NCBI RefSeq assembly: GCF_020509005.1
Contig: NC_063014.1
Coordinates: 5,456,001 to 5,520,000, forward strand
From: Fulvia fulva
Taxonomy: Eukaryota > Ascomycota > Dothideomycetes > Mycosphaerellales > Mycosphaerellaceae
Length of the DNA: 64,000 nucleotides
Reading direction: 5' to 3'
Both the position numbers and the translations under genes were made by a program. Positions within the stretch are counted from its first letter, which is position 1. Each line of letters starts with the position of its first letter. Shown in pieces: positions 34,063 through 47,937 of this stretch. The notes beneath the pieces are model-generated. The model saw nothing but the letters and a program-made list of their open reading frames with translations. It ran no database searches and was not told where the DNA came from.

Positions 34063-35529
34063 ATGGCTGAGCAACACCCCGCGCCAGATGTGCCCGCTGA
34101 GCCTTCTACCCACCCCAACGGCTACGAAGACGGAGTAGGAGACATCACGGCTGGCGTGGAAGCACTACCGCAGACTGTAGCTGGAGCAGAAGCACACGAG
34201 CAGAGTAATGGTACGGCAGATGCACCGGCGCAAGGGGATGCGCCTGTTGAGCCGGACACGCGACCAGCCGTATTGATCATTGGAGGTTTGGGTAGGTCAT
34301 GCACAGCTTCCTTGGAGGTGGCCCTGCAATGCTGATCCCATGCGCTGTACAGGATACATCGGTCGCAACCTAGCAGACTACATCCACAAGAACCAGCTCG
34401 CATCAACGTTACGATTAATCGACAAGCAACTCCCACAACTCGCAGCTCTCGCACCAGAGCACGAGGAAGCATGCTCAGAGAAGAACTTTGTCCAAGCCGA
34501 TGCATCACGAGAACAATCGCAACCACGAATCTTCGACCTACCTCCGAATGCCGACGGATCGATACGAGAGTTTGACTATGTCTTTAACTGTGGTGGAGAG
34601 ACACGTTTCTCGCAAGAGGATGAGGTGTATAAACTGCGAAGCTACCAATTGAGCATTGCAGTGGGGCAAGAGGCTGCGAAAAGGGGCGTGAAAGCATTCG
34701 TGGAGTTGAGCACCGCGACAGTGTACAACTCGAAAAAGGACCCCGTGGACGAGAACGGCAAGACAAGCAAACCGCACACCAAGCAGGCAAAATGGAAACT
34801 TGCAGCCGAGGATGAGCTTGCAAAGATTCCAGGCCTGAAGCTGATCGTTCTACGCTTCCCGAACGTATACGGACCATACGCAGGACGAGGCTGGCTAGGG
34901 ACGCAGCTCGCCCTTGCCCGCGTGTACCAAAGCCGCGAGCCTAAAGAGACGATGAAATGGCTCTGGTCCGGCGAACTACGAACCAACACCCTGCACATCG
35001 AAGACGCCGCCCGCGCCTGCTGGCAAGCCGCAACCTGGCGCTCCCAAAACGACCGAATCCCCGACTCCAAAGAACCCGACTCCAAAATCGTCTTCAACGT
35101 CGTTGATCACGGGAAGACGAATCAAGGCTCCATGGCCGGGATCATTAAGCAGGTTTTCAGCATAGAGACGGGCTTCTACAACGCGCTCGTTAATACTTTC
35201 GCGCGGCTGAATTTGGAACATGTGGTGGATGATGTGAATGATGATACCCTGGATGACTGGGCGGATTTGCAGGAGGCGGCGGGGATTAGTGATAAGGGAG
35301 GGCCGCTGAGTCCGTTTATGGAGAAGGAGATTTTGAGGGATGCAGACCTTAGTATTGACGGCAGTCGGTTTGAGACAGTTGTCGGGTTCAGGTGAGTGAC
35401 AGGCTCCGAGGACACCTCAGAGAGAATAGTACTGATTGATGTGTTCGCAGACCACAGCATGAACGCATTACGAAAGAGGAGGTTGAGAGGGTGATTGAGA
35501 GTTATAAGACAATGGGCTGGTGGCCTTGA
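34063..35529 (+). CDS. NAD-dependent epimerase/dehydratase-like (extended SDR) protein
   Basis: Exons 34063-34291, 34353-35391 and 35451-35529 (introns 61 and 59 bp) give 448 aa. An acidic N-terminal extension of about 66 residues precedes the Rossmann fold: VLIIGGLGYIGRNLADY, with the GxxGxxG glycines at 74, 77 and 80. Later motifs are DYVFNCGGETRFS, FVELSTATVYNS, LRFPNVYGPYAGRG and NTLHIEDAARACW. In place of the usual catalytic YxxxK there is KQAKWK, where the Tyr position reads Gln, so classical epimerase chemistry is doubtful. The fold and cofactor site look intact. The role is unknown; it may be a structural or NAD-sensing member of the family. Confidence 0.8.
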
Positions 35530-36126
35530 GAAAGGAGCCCTGAACATTGCAAGAGGACATCTGTATGAAGAACTCTGTACGGCCGATATCGATATCCTTG
35601 ACTTCGTTGTAGCATAGCGTATTTTGGTGGAGATAGATGAGATGAGCATCTTGAGGTGTTGGCGAACGATATGGGATTGAAAGGAAGGAGCGATGATACC
35701 AAGGGTTGTCGATGCGATGCGGCGATTCTCCGCTTTGGTGGAAATGGAAGATTTGAAAGTTTGATGCGACTTCCTGCTTTTTTCTTTGACAGCGACAACA
35801 GCGACAACATGAATCACGGGTCTGGATACAATATGGACAGGCCGTCGCAAAGTACGCCGGCAAGTCCTGCTGCCAGAATGCCGACTCTCCAGAGTGTGTA
35901 CAGCCGCCCACGAACGAGAGAACGCTGCTTGCCGCCCATCCACTGCAGGCCGAAAAGACGACCTGGAAACCCAACATCAGCGTTACGCCTCACGCCTGAG
36001 GCCATTGTTTCACGACTATGCATCTGAGAGGCACAGTATAAGGTGATGCATTAGGTGAGGTGGTATCCCTCACTTCGCCAATGGCACTTCTGCTGCATCC
36101 TCTCGCACTTTCTCGTGCGTTGCAAA
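35530..36126. other. Intergenic, no gene seen
   Basis: Long antisense frames here are shadows of the SDR gene's 3' part. An upstream in-frame ATG of the next gene lies at 36055. Confidence 0.5.
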
Positions 36127-38460
36127 ATGCTTTCTTCACATTCATGTATACTGCTCTGGGGTCTGGCGCTTGTCGGTGGGTGCTGCGCCGCAGGCGCTCC
36201 TTCACCTGAACAGACAGCTGCAACGAGCACTACTTCGTCTTCAATCTTGCCAAACCCGACCCCAACATGGACGAACAGCACACATCAGGCGGCCGGCAAC
36301 TTCTCCTTGTACGACAAGCTACCCAGCTTATGGTTCGAGACATGCGCAAATAACAATCAGAATCCTCCCTGTACAGCTTATTGCCGCAGCAATGATACTG
36401 AGTGTTTACGAGCTGCGGATGTTGTGGTCCCTGCTTGTGCCGGCTTGTGGAATACCTACAACGGCCATGTCTTTGACTGGCGTATCAGCGGCGGCGTCGC
36501 TCCATCTGGATGGTCTACTGTGTTGTCCACCTACGGCGCGGATGCTATTCCTTCGACGACGACAGTCAATGTCTACACGAGTTTCAGCACTGCGAACGCG
36601 ACTCTTACGAGACAACACCCAACAGATGCTCGACTACCCAAGGTCACTATCACGCCAGTCTACGCTGTGGGCAACCCAGTTCCTAGCGTATCTGTCGAGA
36701 CTGCATCGCCGTACTCTGGTGTTGTGAGCTACATCACAGCACCGCAGCCTAGCTGCAGGTATGCTGCTTTGAAGACGACCAATGATTGTGGCCAATGCTC
36801 GATATACGGCGGGACTGTGGAGCTACTGTTCTGGCCTCCGACAACAAGCACAACCTCTGCTGGGGCACCTGTGATCACCAAGTCCACGGTGTGGGACGGC
36901 ATCACGCTGTTCTCGCCAACGGTCTACATCTCATTGTCAACGGTGTACGCATCGAACTCATGCATGCAGGTCGGCCAGAATCACACCGGTACATTGCTGG
37001 CCATGAAGCCTGAGGATGTTTCAACACAGATTCACATTGGCGGGAAGGTCGCTGCTTACACCTATGGTCGGGTCGACTATGCCGATCTCGTGGGATTGCC
37101 ACCACTGGACGACTATGAGGCACAACCCAGCTGCATCATGTTCGGCTGCTCGACTATCTTCCCGACTTACAGTCCAACTCTTGTCGTTCCCATGGCCCTG
37201 CGAACTCTTGAGGCGGACTGGAGCTCGTGTGTGGCGGCACTTGAAGGCTTGTAAGCAGGCTCGTGCCACACTTCGACCACAATTGCTAATGGGATTAGAT
37301 ACGATCCTCCAATTGCATTGACAGAGGCTGCTGTTGCGTTCTCGATCACTGCACCTAGCCGGCCAGCGCACACTGAAGCATACACGTCTACGACGCTCAT
37401 GTTGCCCTTGGCCTCGGAACATATTCCACTCGCTGCGCCAACGCCGACACCTACCACAAGTCAGGATCATCCCAATCAGATCAAAGCCAGCTCGATCGTC
37501 CAAGGTCTTGAGAGCCTTCTCAATGGCGGTGAAATTGCTGTTGGTACTACCAAAGCAGCCGGCGTTACCTCCTCCGGATCTCTTCCTATCAGCTCCACGC
37601 TTGAATTCGCACCACTCGATTCGGACCAGAGCGCCAGCAGTACACTGCTATTGTCTCTGTCAGCGTCTCAGCCCGATGATGGCTACACGTCAAAGGGCTC
37701 TGTGCCTGAACATACCACAGCCAGGTCCCAGGATGACAGTCGCTCGTTCTTGCCTGGACCTCACGCGCCGTCTGCGCTATCGTCAACACACACTACTACG
37801 TCGACTCACAGCATCGAAAACGATACTCCTCAGCCCATAGCTGTGAGCCAAGACGACCAAGGCAACTTCATCGTCAACGGCAAGACATTTGCTCCAGGCT
37901 TGCCAGTCACATTGACTCGATCTGGCACGACGGTCGCGGCATCGATGCTGACCTCGAGTGGTCGAACGTTCATCGCACTCGGTACTGCATCCACTGTGCC
38001 ACTTGGCGATATCGGTGCAGGCTCCTCGTACAGCCTACCTCCTGTTGTCACAGCCACGTCCTCCATATCGCATGCGGTCTACACAGCGGCAGGTATCACA
38101 TTCGAGGCGAATGAAGATGGCGAACTGGTGTTCAGCAGCAAGACCGTGGCCCTGGGCGGTAGCGTTACGCTCGGCTCGGGGTCTTCGATCAGAACAATCT
38201 TTGTGACGAATCTGGGCAATCAGACAGCCATTGTGGTGGGCAATACTACGACCGCGCGGCTTGTGGTCGAAACGTCGTCTTCGACAAGTCACATATCGCA
38301 CGACTCCGTTGGACCGACCTCGTCGAGACCGGCCAATAGAAGCGGTATACCGCAGTCTACGACGGCAACTCCCCCGGACAGCAATGCAGCGATCCTGCGA
38401 ACCGCCGGGTTCGCAAATATATTTTTGGCCATCCTGAGCGGTATCTGGCTTGGCACGTAG
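36127..38460 (+). CDS. Large GPI-anchored surface protein
   Basis: Exons 36127-37250 and 37299-38460 (48-bp intron, GTAAGC..TAG) give 761 aa. I start at MLSSHSCILL, which gives a clean signal peptide (ILLWGLALVGGCCA); an in-frame ATG at 36055 adds 24 residues. The N-terminal half is Cys-containing (CANNNQNPPCTAYC) and recalls uncharacterised fungal extracellular proteins. The C-terminal half is Ser/Thr-rich with two related beta-type modules: GKTFAPGLPVTLTRSGTTV followed by IALGTAS, and KTVALGGSVTLGSGSSI followed by VVGNTTT. It ends in a hydrophobic GPI signal (FANIFLAILSGIWLGT). It probably sits in the cell wall; no enzymatic motif is seen. Confidence 0.75.
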
Positions 38461-39321
38461 CCATGCGCGTTTCGAAGCCGTAGCGCAGTTGGCGGTGAGG
38501 TTGGATCGTTCGAGCTGTATCTCTGATCTCATGCCGCTTGCCGAGCATTTCGTTTGATCTGCAACGCGATAGGTGCAGAGCTTGGCGTGGCCGTTTGAGA
38601 AGAGGGAGTGAGAATTTGGTTCCGCGATTTGATTGGCTGCGACCAGCCGCTCACTTCAAGCCGATGCGGGAGTCTTCGCCATTTCGAACCACATCTTCTC
38701 CTTTTTCTACCACACTGTCACCGTGGCGGCCATGCCATGAAACATCTACCACGAATAACTCACCGCACTCTCTGCCGCGACGACCCAAAGATTGGGCCAC
38801 GATGCTGCGGGCACGCATAGATCCGACGGCCAAGGTTCCGCTTGCACTCCTGGATCAAGAATTTTGCGGCTCTGTGGTTGGATTGCTCCTCAAGTCGTAC
38901 GCGACATCGACGTGTCTCACAGCATTACTGGACGGCTGCATTGTGGCTTTAGTTCTCTAGCACACGCTTACATCTTCACCTGGTGGCTGCCGTCACGCAG
39001 ACGGTTTGCTGTCTGGACGCGGCGTTTGTCTTCTGGCATCCTGTCCTGTAATCTAGACAAGATGTGCTTCATCCGTTGTGGTTCCCGGTCATAGGTGAAC
39101 CGAGCGGGAAGTAACAGACTTGTCACATCGAACTGGAGAACTTATGCAGGAGACACGGTGGTGGTCTCTTCTTTCAGCGGCAGCGCAAAGGTCAAGTACT
39201 AGAGTTTCTGCCCTGCCCTTTTTCCCTCCCCAAAGGCCTCTGTACACCCAGCGTTGTCGAAGATAGACTTTTTTTGCTTTTCGTTTCACCGCGTTGAACG
39301 CGTAGTCACTCATTACACAAG
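38461..39321. other. Intergenic, no gene seen
   Basis: A plus-strand frame at 38538-38960 (140 codons) shows no recognisable domain. Promoter side of the GH16 gene. Confidence 0.45.
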
Positions 39322-40756
39322 ATGCACTTCTCCACACTCTCTGTCAGCCTCGGACTGTTCAGCGCCACTGGATGGGCTGCGTATGTGCTAGAGGACGACT
39401 ACTTCTCTGGAAACTTCTTCGACAAATTCGATTTCTTCGTGGATGAGGATCCTACCCATGGCTTTGTGGACTACCAAAGTCAGAAGGCTGCAGCTGATGC
39501 AGGCCTTATCAACACGACGAGCTCAGGTGCCTACATGGGCGTAGATCATACCAACGAATGCCCGAATGGACGGCCCAGCGTTCGCATCTCCAGTAACAAG
39601 TCTTACAATACCGGACTTGTCGTCATCGATCTAGCGCATATGCCAGGCAGCATTTGTGGGGCGTGGTGAGTGCTGATGATCTATACATATCGTTCATAGG
39701 CTAAGTGCAAACAGGCCAGCATTCTGGATGCTAGGTCCCGAATGGCCGAATGGGGGCGAAATCGACATCATCGAGGGCGTCAACGACCAAGTCGGTAACA
39801 AAGCAACTCTTCACACAGGACCTGGCTGCTCTATCGACAAATCGGGAGACTACTCTGGTACACTCAAATACACCACCTGCGCATCAGGTGGCGACAACAA
39901 TAATGGCTGCCAGATCGCTGAAGATAGCGATATCAGCTATGGTACCAACTTCAACAACAACGGCGGCGGCACGTACGCAACAGAGTGGACGGCAGACTAC
40001 ATCAGTGTCTGGTTCTGGCCACGAGGCTCCTGTCCGGAAGATGTGCTCGGAGATTCCCCAAGCCCTTCGAGCTGGGGCACCCCATTCGCCAAGTTCCAAG
40101 GCGATTGCAACTTCGGGACATCTTTCAAGGACCAGTCGCTCATCTTCGATACCACTTTCTGTGGTGACTGGGCTGGAAACGCATGGGCTAACAGTACCTG
40201 CGCGTCGAAAGCTGATACCTGCGAGGTATATGTTCAGGATACTCCGGCAGCCTTTACGGAAGCATATTGGGCAATCAATGCGCTGAAGGTTTACAGCGCC
40301 AACGGCGAGTCATCGCCTCCGATATCGACATATATTGAGACGTTTACCTCGATACAATATGTCACTCAGCCAGAGTCGTCGTATGTCGCACAGCCTACGA
40401 TACAAACTGCGTACCCGAGCACTCTTGCGATATCCACAAAGTATGCCGGCTACGTTCCGGTGCCTGAGTCGTCAAGTCCGGTCGAAACCAGCAGTCCCTC
40501 TGAGACTGGAACATCCTACGTGCCCGTTGTCGGCAGTGACGGCAGCGTTGGCTACGGAAGTGACACCGCAGCTTCGCCACCTTCTGACACTGGCGGAGGC
40601 GGAGGCGGAGGTGGAGGCTGGTTCTCCAATTCGAACGGCGTGGTCGACTACAATGGGGGGCATGGTCATGGCTCACGAGACCTGGAGGCAGAGACGCGGG
40701 ACAGACACGCAAGACATTTGAGAGCGCACAAGAGGCATGGAAAAGCCAGATTATGA
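39322..40756 (+). CDS. Secreted GH16 endo-1,3(4)-beta-glucanase
   Basis: Exons 39322-39665 and 39715-40756 (49-bp intron) give 461 aa. A signal peptide (LSVSLGLFSATGWA) is followed by the GH16 fold with PAFWMLGPEWPNGGEIDIIEGVN. The catalytic residues are E130, D132 and E135, the complete ExDxxE motif. Cys pairs and YISVWFWPRGSCPEDV fit the fungal mixed-linkage glucanase group. The C-terminal 140 residues are Ser/Pro-rich with a nine-residue Gly run and then a polar His/Arg-rich end without a GPI signal, so it is probably secreted or wall-bound. It is the second GH16 gene in the window, and unlike the first it keeps the canonical Asp. Confidence 0.85.
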
Positions 40757-40805
40757 TACCTCCAGGAGAAAGCTTGTGTCCAGTAATCAAGCTATGTCAA
40801 GCATT

Positions 40806-41206
40806 TTACCCAGACCCGGGCGCAGTCACGCCAGCATAACCCTTGAAGTCATCAGCACTGTCCTTCAATAAGATCGGCAGCTCGGGTTCTAAGAACGATC
40901 GCTGCACGCTCAAATGCTGCGGCTTCCAGGCCGACTCTTTCAACCTCTTCGACCTATTGGGCGTCATGGAACAGTTGCGTCCGTGATGTTTCACTGAGCT
41001 GCCTCTACTCTTCCCAGCATGAGCGACTGGACTATCTGCGTACGATTCCACTTCGGTGTTCGGTTCGCAATGCAGCAGCTGGCTTGACAAGTCCAAGACG
41101 CTCCTTCAGAACGTGGCCTATGACCTGTTCGTAACACTGCACTTGGTGTCTCTTTTCTACGGTTGACAACTGGCTCAATCGCTTGTCAATGCCGTCCACG
41201 CTCATG
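40806..41206 (-). other. Possible small gene or gene remnant, two frames
   Basis: On the minus strand an open frame from an ATG near 41206 (MSVDGIDKRLSQLSTVEKRH) runs for 57 codons. A second frame then continues to the stop at 40806 (KESAWKPQHLSVQRSFLEPE, ending GVTAPGSG). Both look protein-like in composition. I could not join them by a valid intron, so this may be a frameshifted remnant or coincidence. It converges on the GH16 gene, 49 bp from its stop. Confidence 0.3.
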
Positions 41207-41209
41207 CTG

Positions 41210-42731
41210 TGGCTATGGCGATGTCCAACTCTTCGCTATTCCTTTAGCGTTTCGACATGCGGCTGCGGGGTTGTGAGGGCATCGTATGAATCGTCATCTC
41301 ACGACATCTTCGAGGTGAGGGCGGCCTGTTGAGGTCGGAAATGCCTGTCATGGGCACCACGTTGACCACGACTGCTGTCGAGACCGGTGACCGTGATGCA
41401 AGAGAGAGGTTGGGACAACCTCGGCGCTGTCCGAACAGTCTGTGCGACCTTCGCCAACAACATCTCATCCAAGAAAAGACATCAACACTCCACAACACAT
41501 CACCTCGACATGCAACGAAGCTTTCCTTGCCTAGTATTTGAGGCCACGGGGAGATCGTTCCGCCCAGGGCGAAATGCCAACGCCCACAATAGAGGCCGCC
41601 CAGATGGATTTCAGTGGCCGCCCTCATGACTTTCAATCAAGGGCACAGCATGAACGTATATTCTGCTGGATCTAGCGATGCACAATCCACTATGTTCATG
41701 CACTGCCTCACCCTCACGAAGTCAGGATGCCTGACCGGTGAAGCAGGCATCGAATCAGACCAGCTTTGCGCGACAAGGAATGATACACTTCGGTGTTTGT
41801 GCAGTTGGAGCCTGGAGCCATCAAGGTCACGACTGTTTTCAGCTGGAAGACTTCTTTTCAGATATAGAGTGCTGGCGGCCACCTAGACATCTCACGGCCA
41901 GAAAATGGCACGCTGAATTGTTGTCGCGATACTGGGCTGCTCCAGCGACCGTTATGCCGCATCTCGAGCCTCTGGATCCTTTTGGATGTACGACAAAGGT
42001 CGTCTGTACTTCACACATCGGACGTCCCTTGTGCACAAACAAGCACGCGGACTTTGCCCCAACGGACTTGACCGGATCCTACATTGGCATCCCTACAGCT
42101 GAGCCATGACTGCGCCTGGCAAGACGACATACTACATCGAACCACAAAAATTGCATTGCAAATTGCCTTGCGCTTGGACCACCCATCTCGAAAGGCAACA
42201 TTCACCCATCAATCCTTCCTTGGTACTCGTGATCTGGCTGTGGGGGCTATGCTTCGCATCTGAGGTTACCTATCGAACCTGAGGCCTCATCGGTGGGCTC
42301 AGCAGAGGCCGCTCGCCTTGCTATCGGTCACAGAAGGCGGTCGTCAAAAGTACCGTCACATGTCACCGCCATGTCCGCGCATGAATCCACACCCTGTGAT
42401 TCGCTGATTACCCGAGGGTGCAACGCCCTCACCTACCTTAACCAAGGGCGGACATACCTCACTCAACTTTGGCAAAAATGGCGTTGAGCATGGCCAACTT
42501 CTCGAACGCACCACTGGCAGTTGCTGTCGCCATTGGAAGATGCCGCGCATTGCAGAACAAGCGACTGTCCGCTGGCGTGCAGCATTTGCAGTAGGCCTGA
42601 GGAGGATCATGGTGTTACGTCCTGGAGCATTGCCCTTGAACACTGAGGTTTGAGGCCTATGTAACAGAACGCCAGCCTTGTAGGATTGTCTTTCTTGTTC
42701 GCATTCTCATCGCCCTCATTATACACCGGTC
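41210..42731. other. 1.5-kb intergenic region, no gene seen
   Basis: Several frames of 70-130 codons overlap on both strands without recognisable motifs. No repeat ends or tRNA seen. Confidence 0.45.
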
Positions 42732-43622
42732 ATGTCCAGCCCGCGCTACTCAGAACAGATCCCCGAACTTTCATCCGCAAGTACTGGTAGTGAGAACGGT
42801 CTTGCCTATCATCATGACCCAGCTACACCAGACACCGACCGATACGCCTTCAGCGAGGCAGACTTTGCCAGCTCGTCCTACGCTGGCGATCTCGACCAAT
42901 TCCAGCTCGATGAGTATGGCAACCTGGCTGTCCCTGAACTCCCAGAGCTCAGTGGCTATGGGGCAAATGGCATCTTACCGCCCACGACCACGCAGGAATC
43001 CAACGCCGACGGTAAGGTTTCCTGCCCAGCCACGATCGATGAGTACCACGAATGCTGACTCAATGCAGGATCCTGGCTGGTAGACGAGAACAGTCGTATC
43101 AACCTCGCAAGCGTTCACGGCGCTACCAAACCCGCGGACAGTGAGCCGTTCCCACACGATCTGTACACACGCCAACACTCCATCGTGCCACCTCCTCCTG
43201 CGCGTGTGGTCTGCGATGGATGTGAAAGCATCACGACAATCACTGCTCAGCCTGGTCAATTCATTGCTGCTGTACCGGTTCCATTCTACTGCGACAGGTG
43301 CATCATTAGTGCCATCGAAGATGCCGACCAAACGCCTCGGCAAGGTGTACCAATACCGAAACAACAAAATCATGGCATAAAATCTTCCGTGCCGAAGCCG
43401 GCGTTCGGGTGTGATATTGGTAATTGCACCACTACTTGCGGGCGCCAATATGACCTGATCCGGCACCAGCAGAGAGTCCACGGACTGAGCAAGGTGCACT
43501 ACGAGTGTGACGTCTCTGGGTGTCCGATAAAATGCAACAGATCGGATAAGATGAGGGAACACTGTCGGAAGCGTCACGGTCAGCAGTTCGGCGAGGAACG
43601 ATTCAGAGAAGTGGCCGACTAG
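42732..43622 (+). CDS. C2H2 zinc-finger protein, paralogue of the 21.7-kb gene
   Basis: Exons 42732-43011 and 43069-43622 (57-bp intron, GTAAGG..CAG) give 277 aa. The N-terminal region is acidic and Ser/Tyr-rich, as expected of an activation region. A CDGC..CDRC pair in the middle may bind another zinc. Two fingers follow: C208-C213-H226-H231 and C240-C245-H258-H263, both with C-x4-C-x12-H-x4-H spacing. Finger 2 (RSDKMREHCRKRH) closely matches finger 2 of the gene at 21671-22943 (RKDKMKEHCRKMH), so the two look paralogous. It probably binds DNA or RNA in the nucleus. No target can be named. Confidence 0.8.
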
Positions 43623-44519
43623 TGCCTCATTGCCAATACTACGAGACATGCACGACAGTAAACGGTGCCGGTCGTGGTACCGAGTCTACTTACCACGTTG
43701 TATCACCTACGACGTGGCGCGCATCGACAAGCAAAACCCTCGACCCCGAAAAGGGTTCCGCTATGCTGCTAGGATGTTGATCCTCCTCGTGCTAGAGTGA
43801 GAGCAAGCAAAGATCTCTTGCATAGCTTTGACTTGCAGGCAAGACATTGCATACATCTGTATAGCTTACATAAAGCATATATGTGGTCGCACAGCACTTT
43901 TCCACCCTTCTTGATGAGCGTTTCGACTGGATGAAGAACAATTCGTTCCGGTTATCATGCACAGCAATGTGTGAGTGCCTCGCGTAGGCTCTTCTCATTC
44001 ACGCATCGCTCTACACCGCTGACAGGTTCAAGTAGCGATGTTTGCAGTCAAGACGATGACGACGCGCTACCAGCAACGAACTCGCTCCACAGCCCTTGAG
44101 CTGCAGCTGAGATGAGGGGCAACGTACGTGATGCTGTGCAACAGTATGGGAACAGCTGACCCTAAGTTTGCTATCTCAAGTCACGGTCAAGCCTGGTAGG
44201 GAATCATCAAAACCGTTCTCGGTAGCTGTGGGCAGCTCTCAGCGCTGTCGTCTTCTCACGATCATTTGGTTGACCTAAGCTTACGTGCCAGACTACAGAT
44301 ACGATGGATGTACCGCAAGCGCTCGAGGACTTGAAGTCTCATTTCGAGCAGCTGAGCGTTCACTATGTGCCTCCACGTCTACGCGGCAACGCTGCCAACG
44401 AAGAAGGCTGGAGTCAAGAAGAGATGGGCTCTCCTTCTCGGCGCTCTGCCACTGAACAGCAGCGACTACACTGAACGAACTGCGGAGTCGTCCCGACCAG
44501 CCATGGAAGACAGCATGGC
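43623..44519. other. Intergenic, with a possible upstream exon
   Basis: A frame from the ATG at 44304 (MDVPQALEDLKSHFEQLSVH..) runs to a TGA at 44472-44474, in the same frame as the next gene. It could be an upstream exon or uORF of that gene, but I found no convincing intron joining them. Confidence 0.4.
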
Positions 44520-45408
44520 ATGGAGCCCGATACTTTATCGCCGCACAACGATAACACCGAAGAGCCGAGAAGTGACGGCTGTGAGAACATGAGCTGTGTA
44601 AGAGAAGCTCCACGTGCCACGGACACGATACACGGCACACTGTCTGTCAATCTCCATCTCACGACAGCTTTCCATCCCTCGGGCGCAGCTGAATCGCACA
44701 GTTATACTCCAGCGGGAGTCGTTCAAGATGCTACAGACGGAAACGGGCCTTCGGATGCCATGTCTTTCCGCCCATACTCGTCTGCTTATACCGATCAACA
44801 GGCAGCTGGACTTCGCATGGGGGCTGAACCACCGATCGTCATACCCGCAAATGACAGTTCTGGGGCCATGGACCTCTCCCATATTTACCCTGGCGACGGC
44901 CCACATAACTTCGACTTTGACGCCTTCCTCGCCGCGCAACCAGAAGTTCAAGATACTAGTGAAGAACTCCCACATCAGGAAAATCGGCCCAATCCTCCAG
45001 GGGCATCTTCTGGTGCCGGTCACACGGCAATCGAACCTCCTGATGCTGCACCACTCGCCAGGGATCAGGCCAATGATACCCTTGGTCCCATGGACGTCGC
45101 CAGCCTCGATATTGGCGATGTGCTCGACGACTTCGACTTCGACGTCTTTCTCAACGGAGGTGACTCATACCAGTGTGATCAATGTTCACAGCGTTTTGAT
45201 CATGATCTTGACTTGAAACGACATGAACGAATCCATCTGGCCATCAAGCCTTTCCCGTGCACACGATGCGAGAAGAGCTTCTCGCGTAAGGACGCGCTCG
45301 CGGTTTGTCCTATTGTACGCCTGGACTGAGCATGTCATTGGCTGACATGTACTACAGAGACATTTGCTTGTGAAGGAGTGCGGTACAGAGGCGGTGTCAA
45401 TTGACTGA
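44520..45408 (+). CDS. C2H2 zinc-finger transcription factor
   Basis: Exons 44520-45302 and 45358-45408 (55-bp intron, GTTTGT..CAG) give 277 aa. The long N-terminus is acidic, with repeated Asp/Phe patches (NFDFDAFLAAQ, DDFDFDVFLNGG), typical of activation domains. Finger 1 is C219-C222-H235-H239. Finger 2 (CTRCEKSFSRKDAL, then RHLLVKEC after the intron) ends H263-x5-C269, the C2HC variant often found in fungal regulators. Without the splice, finger 2 would lose its H and C ligands, which supports the intron. The true start could lie upstream at 44304. Nuclear regulator, target unknown. Confidence 0.75.
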
Positions 45409-46397
45409 GGCTCTTGATGATCAAGTGGTATACATGACTATTAACGGCCGGATTTGGAGCTTTCGGACGAATTTCATGTGCACATCCATATCACTACTGT
45501 CCTCGATTCCCAACTTTGCGCACCTGCAGGTAGTCCCGCTCTCCTATCATCGCGTCTGATATTCACATGACTCGAGATCCATCCCCTGAGCCCGACCACC
45601 ACCCTCCCGATCCCAAAATAAGTACAATGACCCCAACCGCAACCACCCCATCCCCCCTCTCCCCAAGCCCCCTCCTTCCGTCACCGGCTGTGTGCTCTCC
45701 ATTCCATTCCAACAACCCACCCTCACCCCACACCCCTCCGGCATTCCCTCCTCAAAACACCTCACCTCACCAACCTCCTCACCTCCACCATCAGCGGATC
45801 AAGGGGATACGTAAATCAATCTCGCACCAACGATAACAATCCGGGCGAAAATTGACGGTGTGGGTGCAGCAGGCTTGCATCCAGAGAGTTGAAGGGGGCT
45901 GGGACTGGGACCGGGACCGGGACCCCCCGGAGGGGGGGGGGTTGTATTTTGGTTGTTGGAGTTGCAAGGGGAGGTGGAGGGTGGTTAGGAGCTGCTGTAT
46001 AGCTGAGTGGAGCTGTATAGCTGCGTGGGGCTTGCTAGAATATAGGTTCTGAGATTGTAACTCTATGGAAGAGGTTAGCGTTGCGAGGGTGTGGCAATTG
46101 CACACGGTGTGGTTGCTGTGCCTCACTCGCGCAGAAAGGTCAAAGTCAAGTTGATGTCTCTCCTTCAGCTTCACGGACGATGCACACCCAATGGAGAGAT
46201 GGCTTCATGCGCAGCACCGAGACAAGCGGATCTTATAACTGCTCAAATGTCGTAGTGGGTATTTACATGCATGCTGGACCTTCGTAAGCTATGCTATGAA
46301 GCTGATGAACGTTCGACTGCCAGCACGGGGTAAAGCACTGCTCTGAGGCCGCTAGCTATACTTTTTGAGCTTCACGCTCATGCTTTGGTACCTCAAC
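45409..46397. other. Intergenic, low complexity
   Basis: A C-rich strand (about 45590-45790, many CCC runs) is followed by a G-rich run at 45900-45942 (gggaccgggaccgggacccc, then ten consecutive G). No gene seen between the C2H2 gene and the thiolase 3' end. Confidence 0.5.
45895..45943. repeat. G-rich simple repeat
   Basis: Copies of GGGACC/GGGACT are followed by CCCCCCGGAGGGGGGGGGG. Such a run can form G-quadruplex or slipped structures and is prone to assembly error. Confidence 0.7.

Positions 46398-47937
<1,540 letters not shown>

Noticed and set aside
35176..35943. 255-codon minus-strand frame near the SDR gene end
   Set aside because: Partly antisense to the SDR exons and without known motifs.
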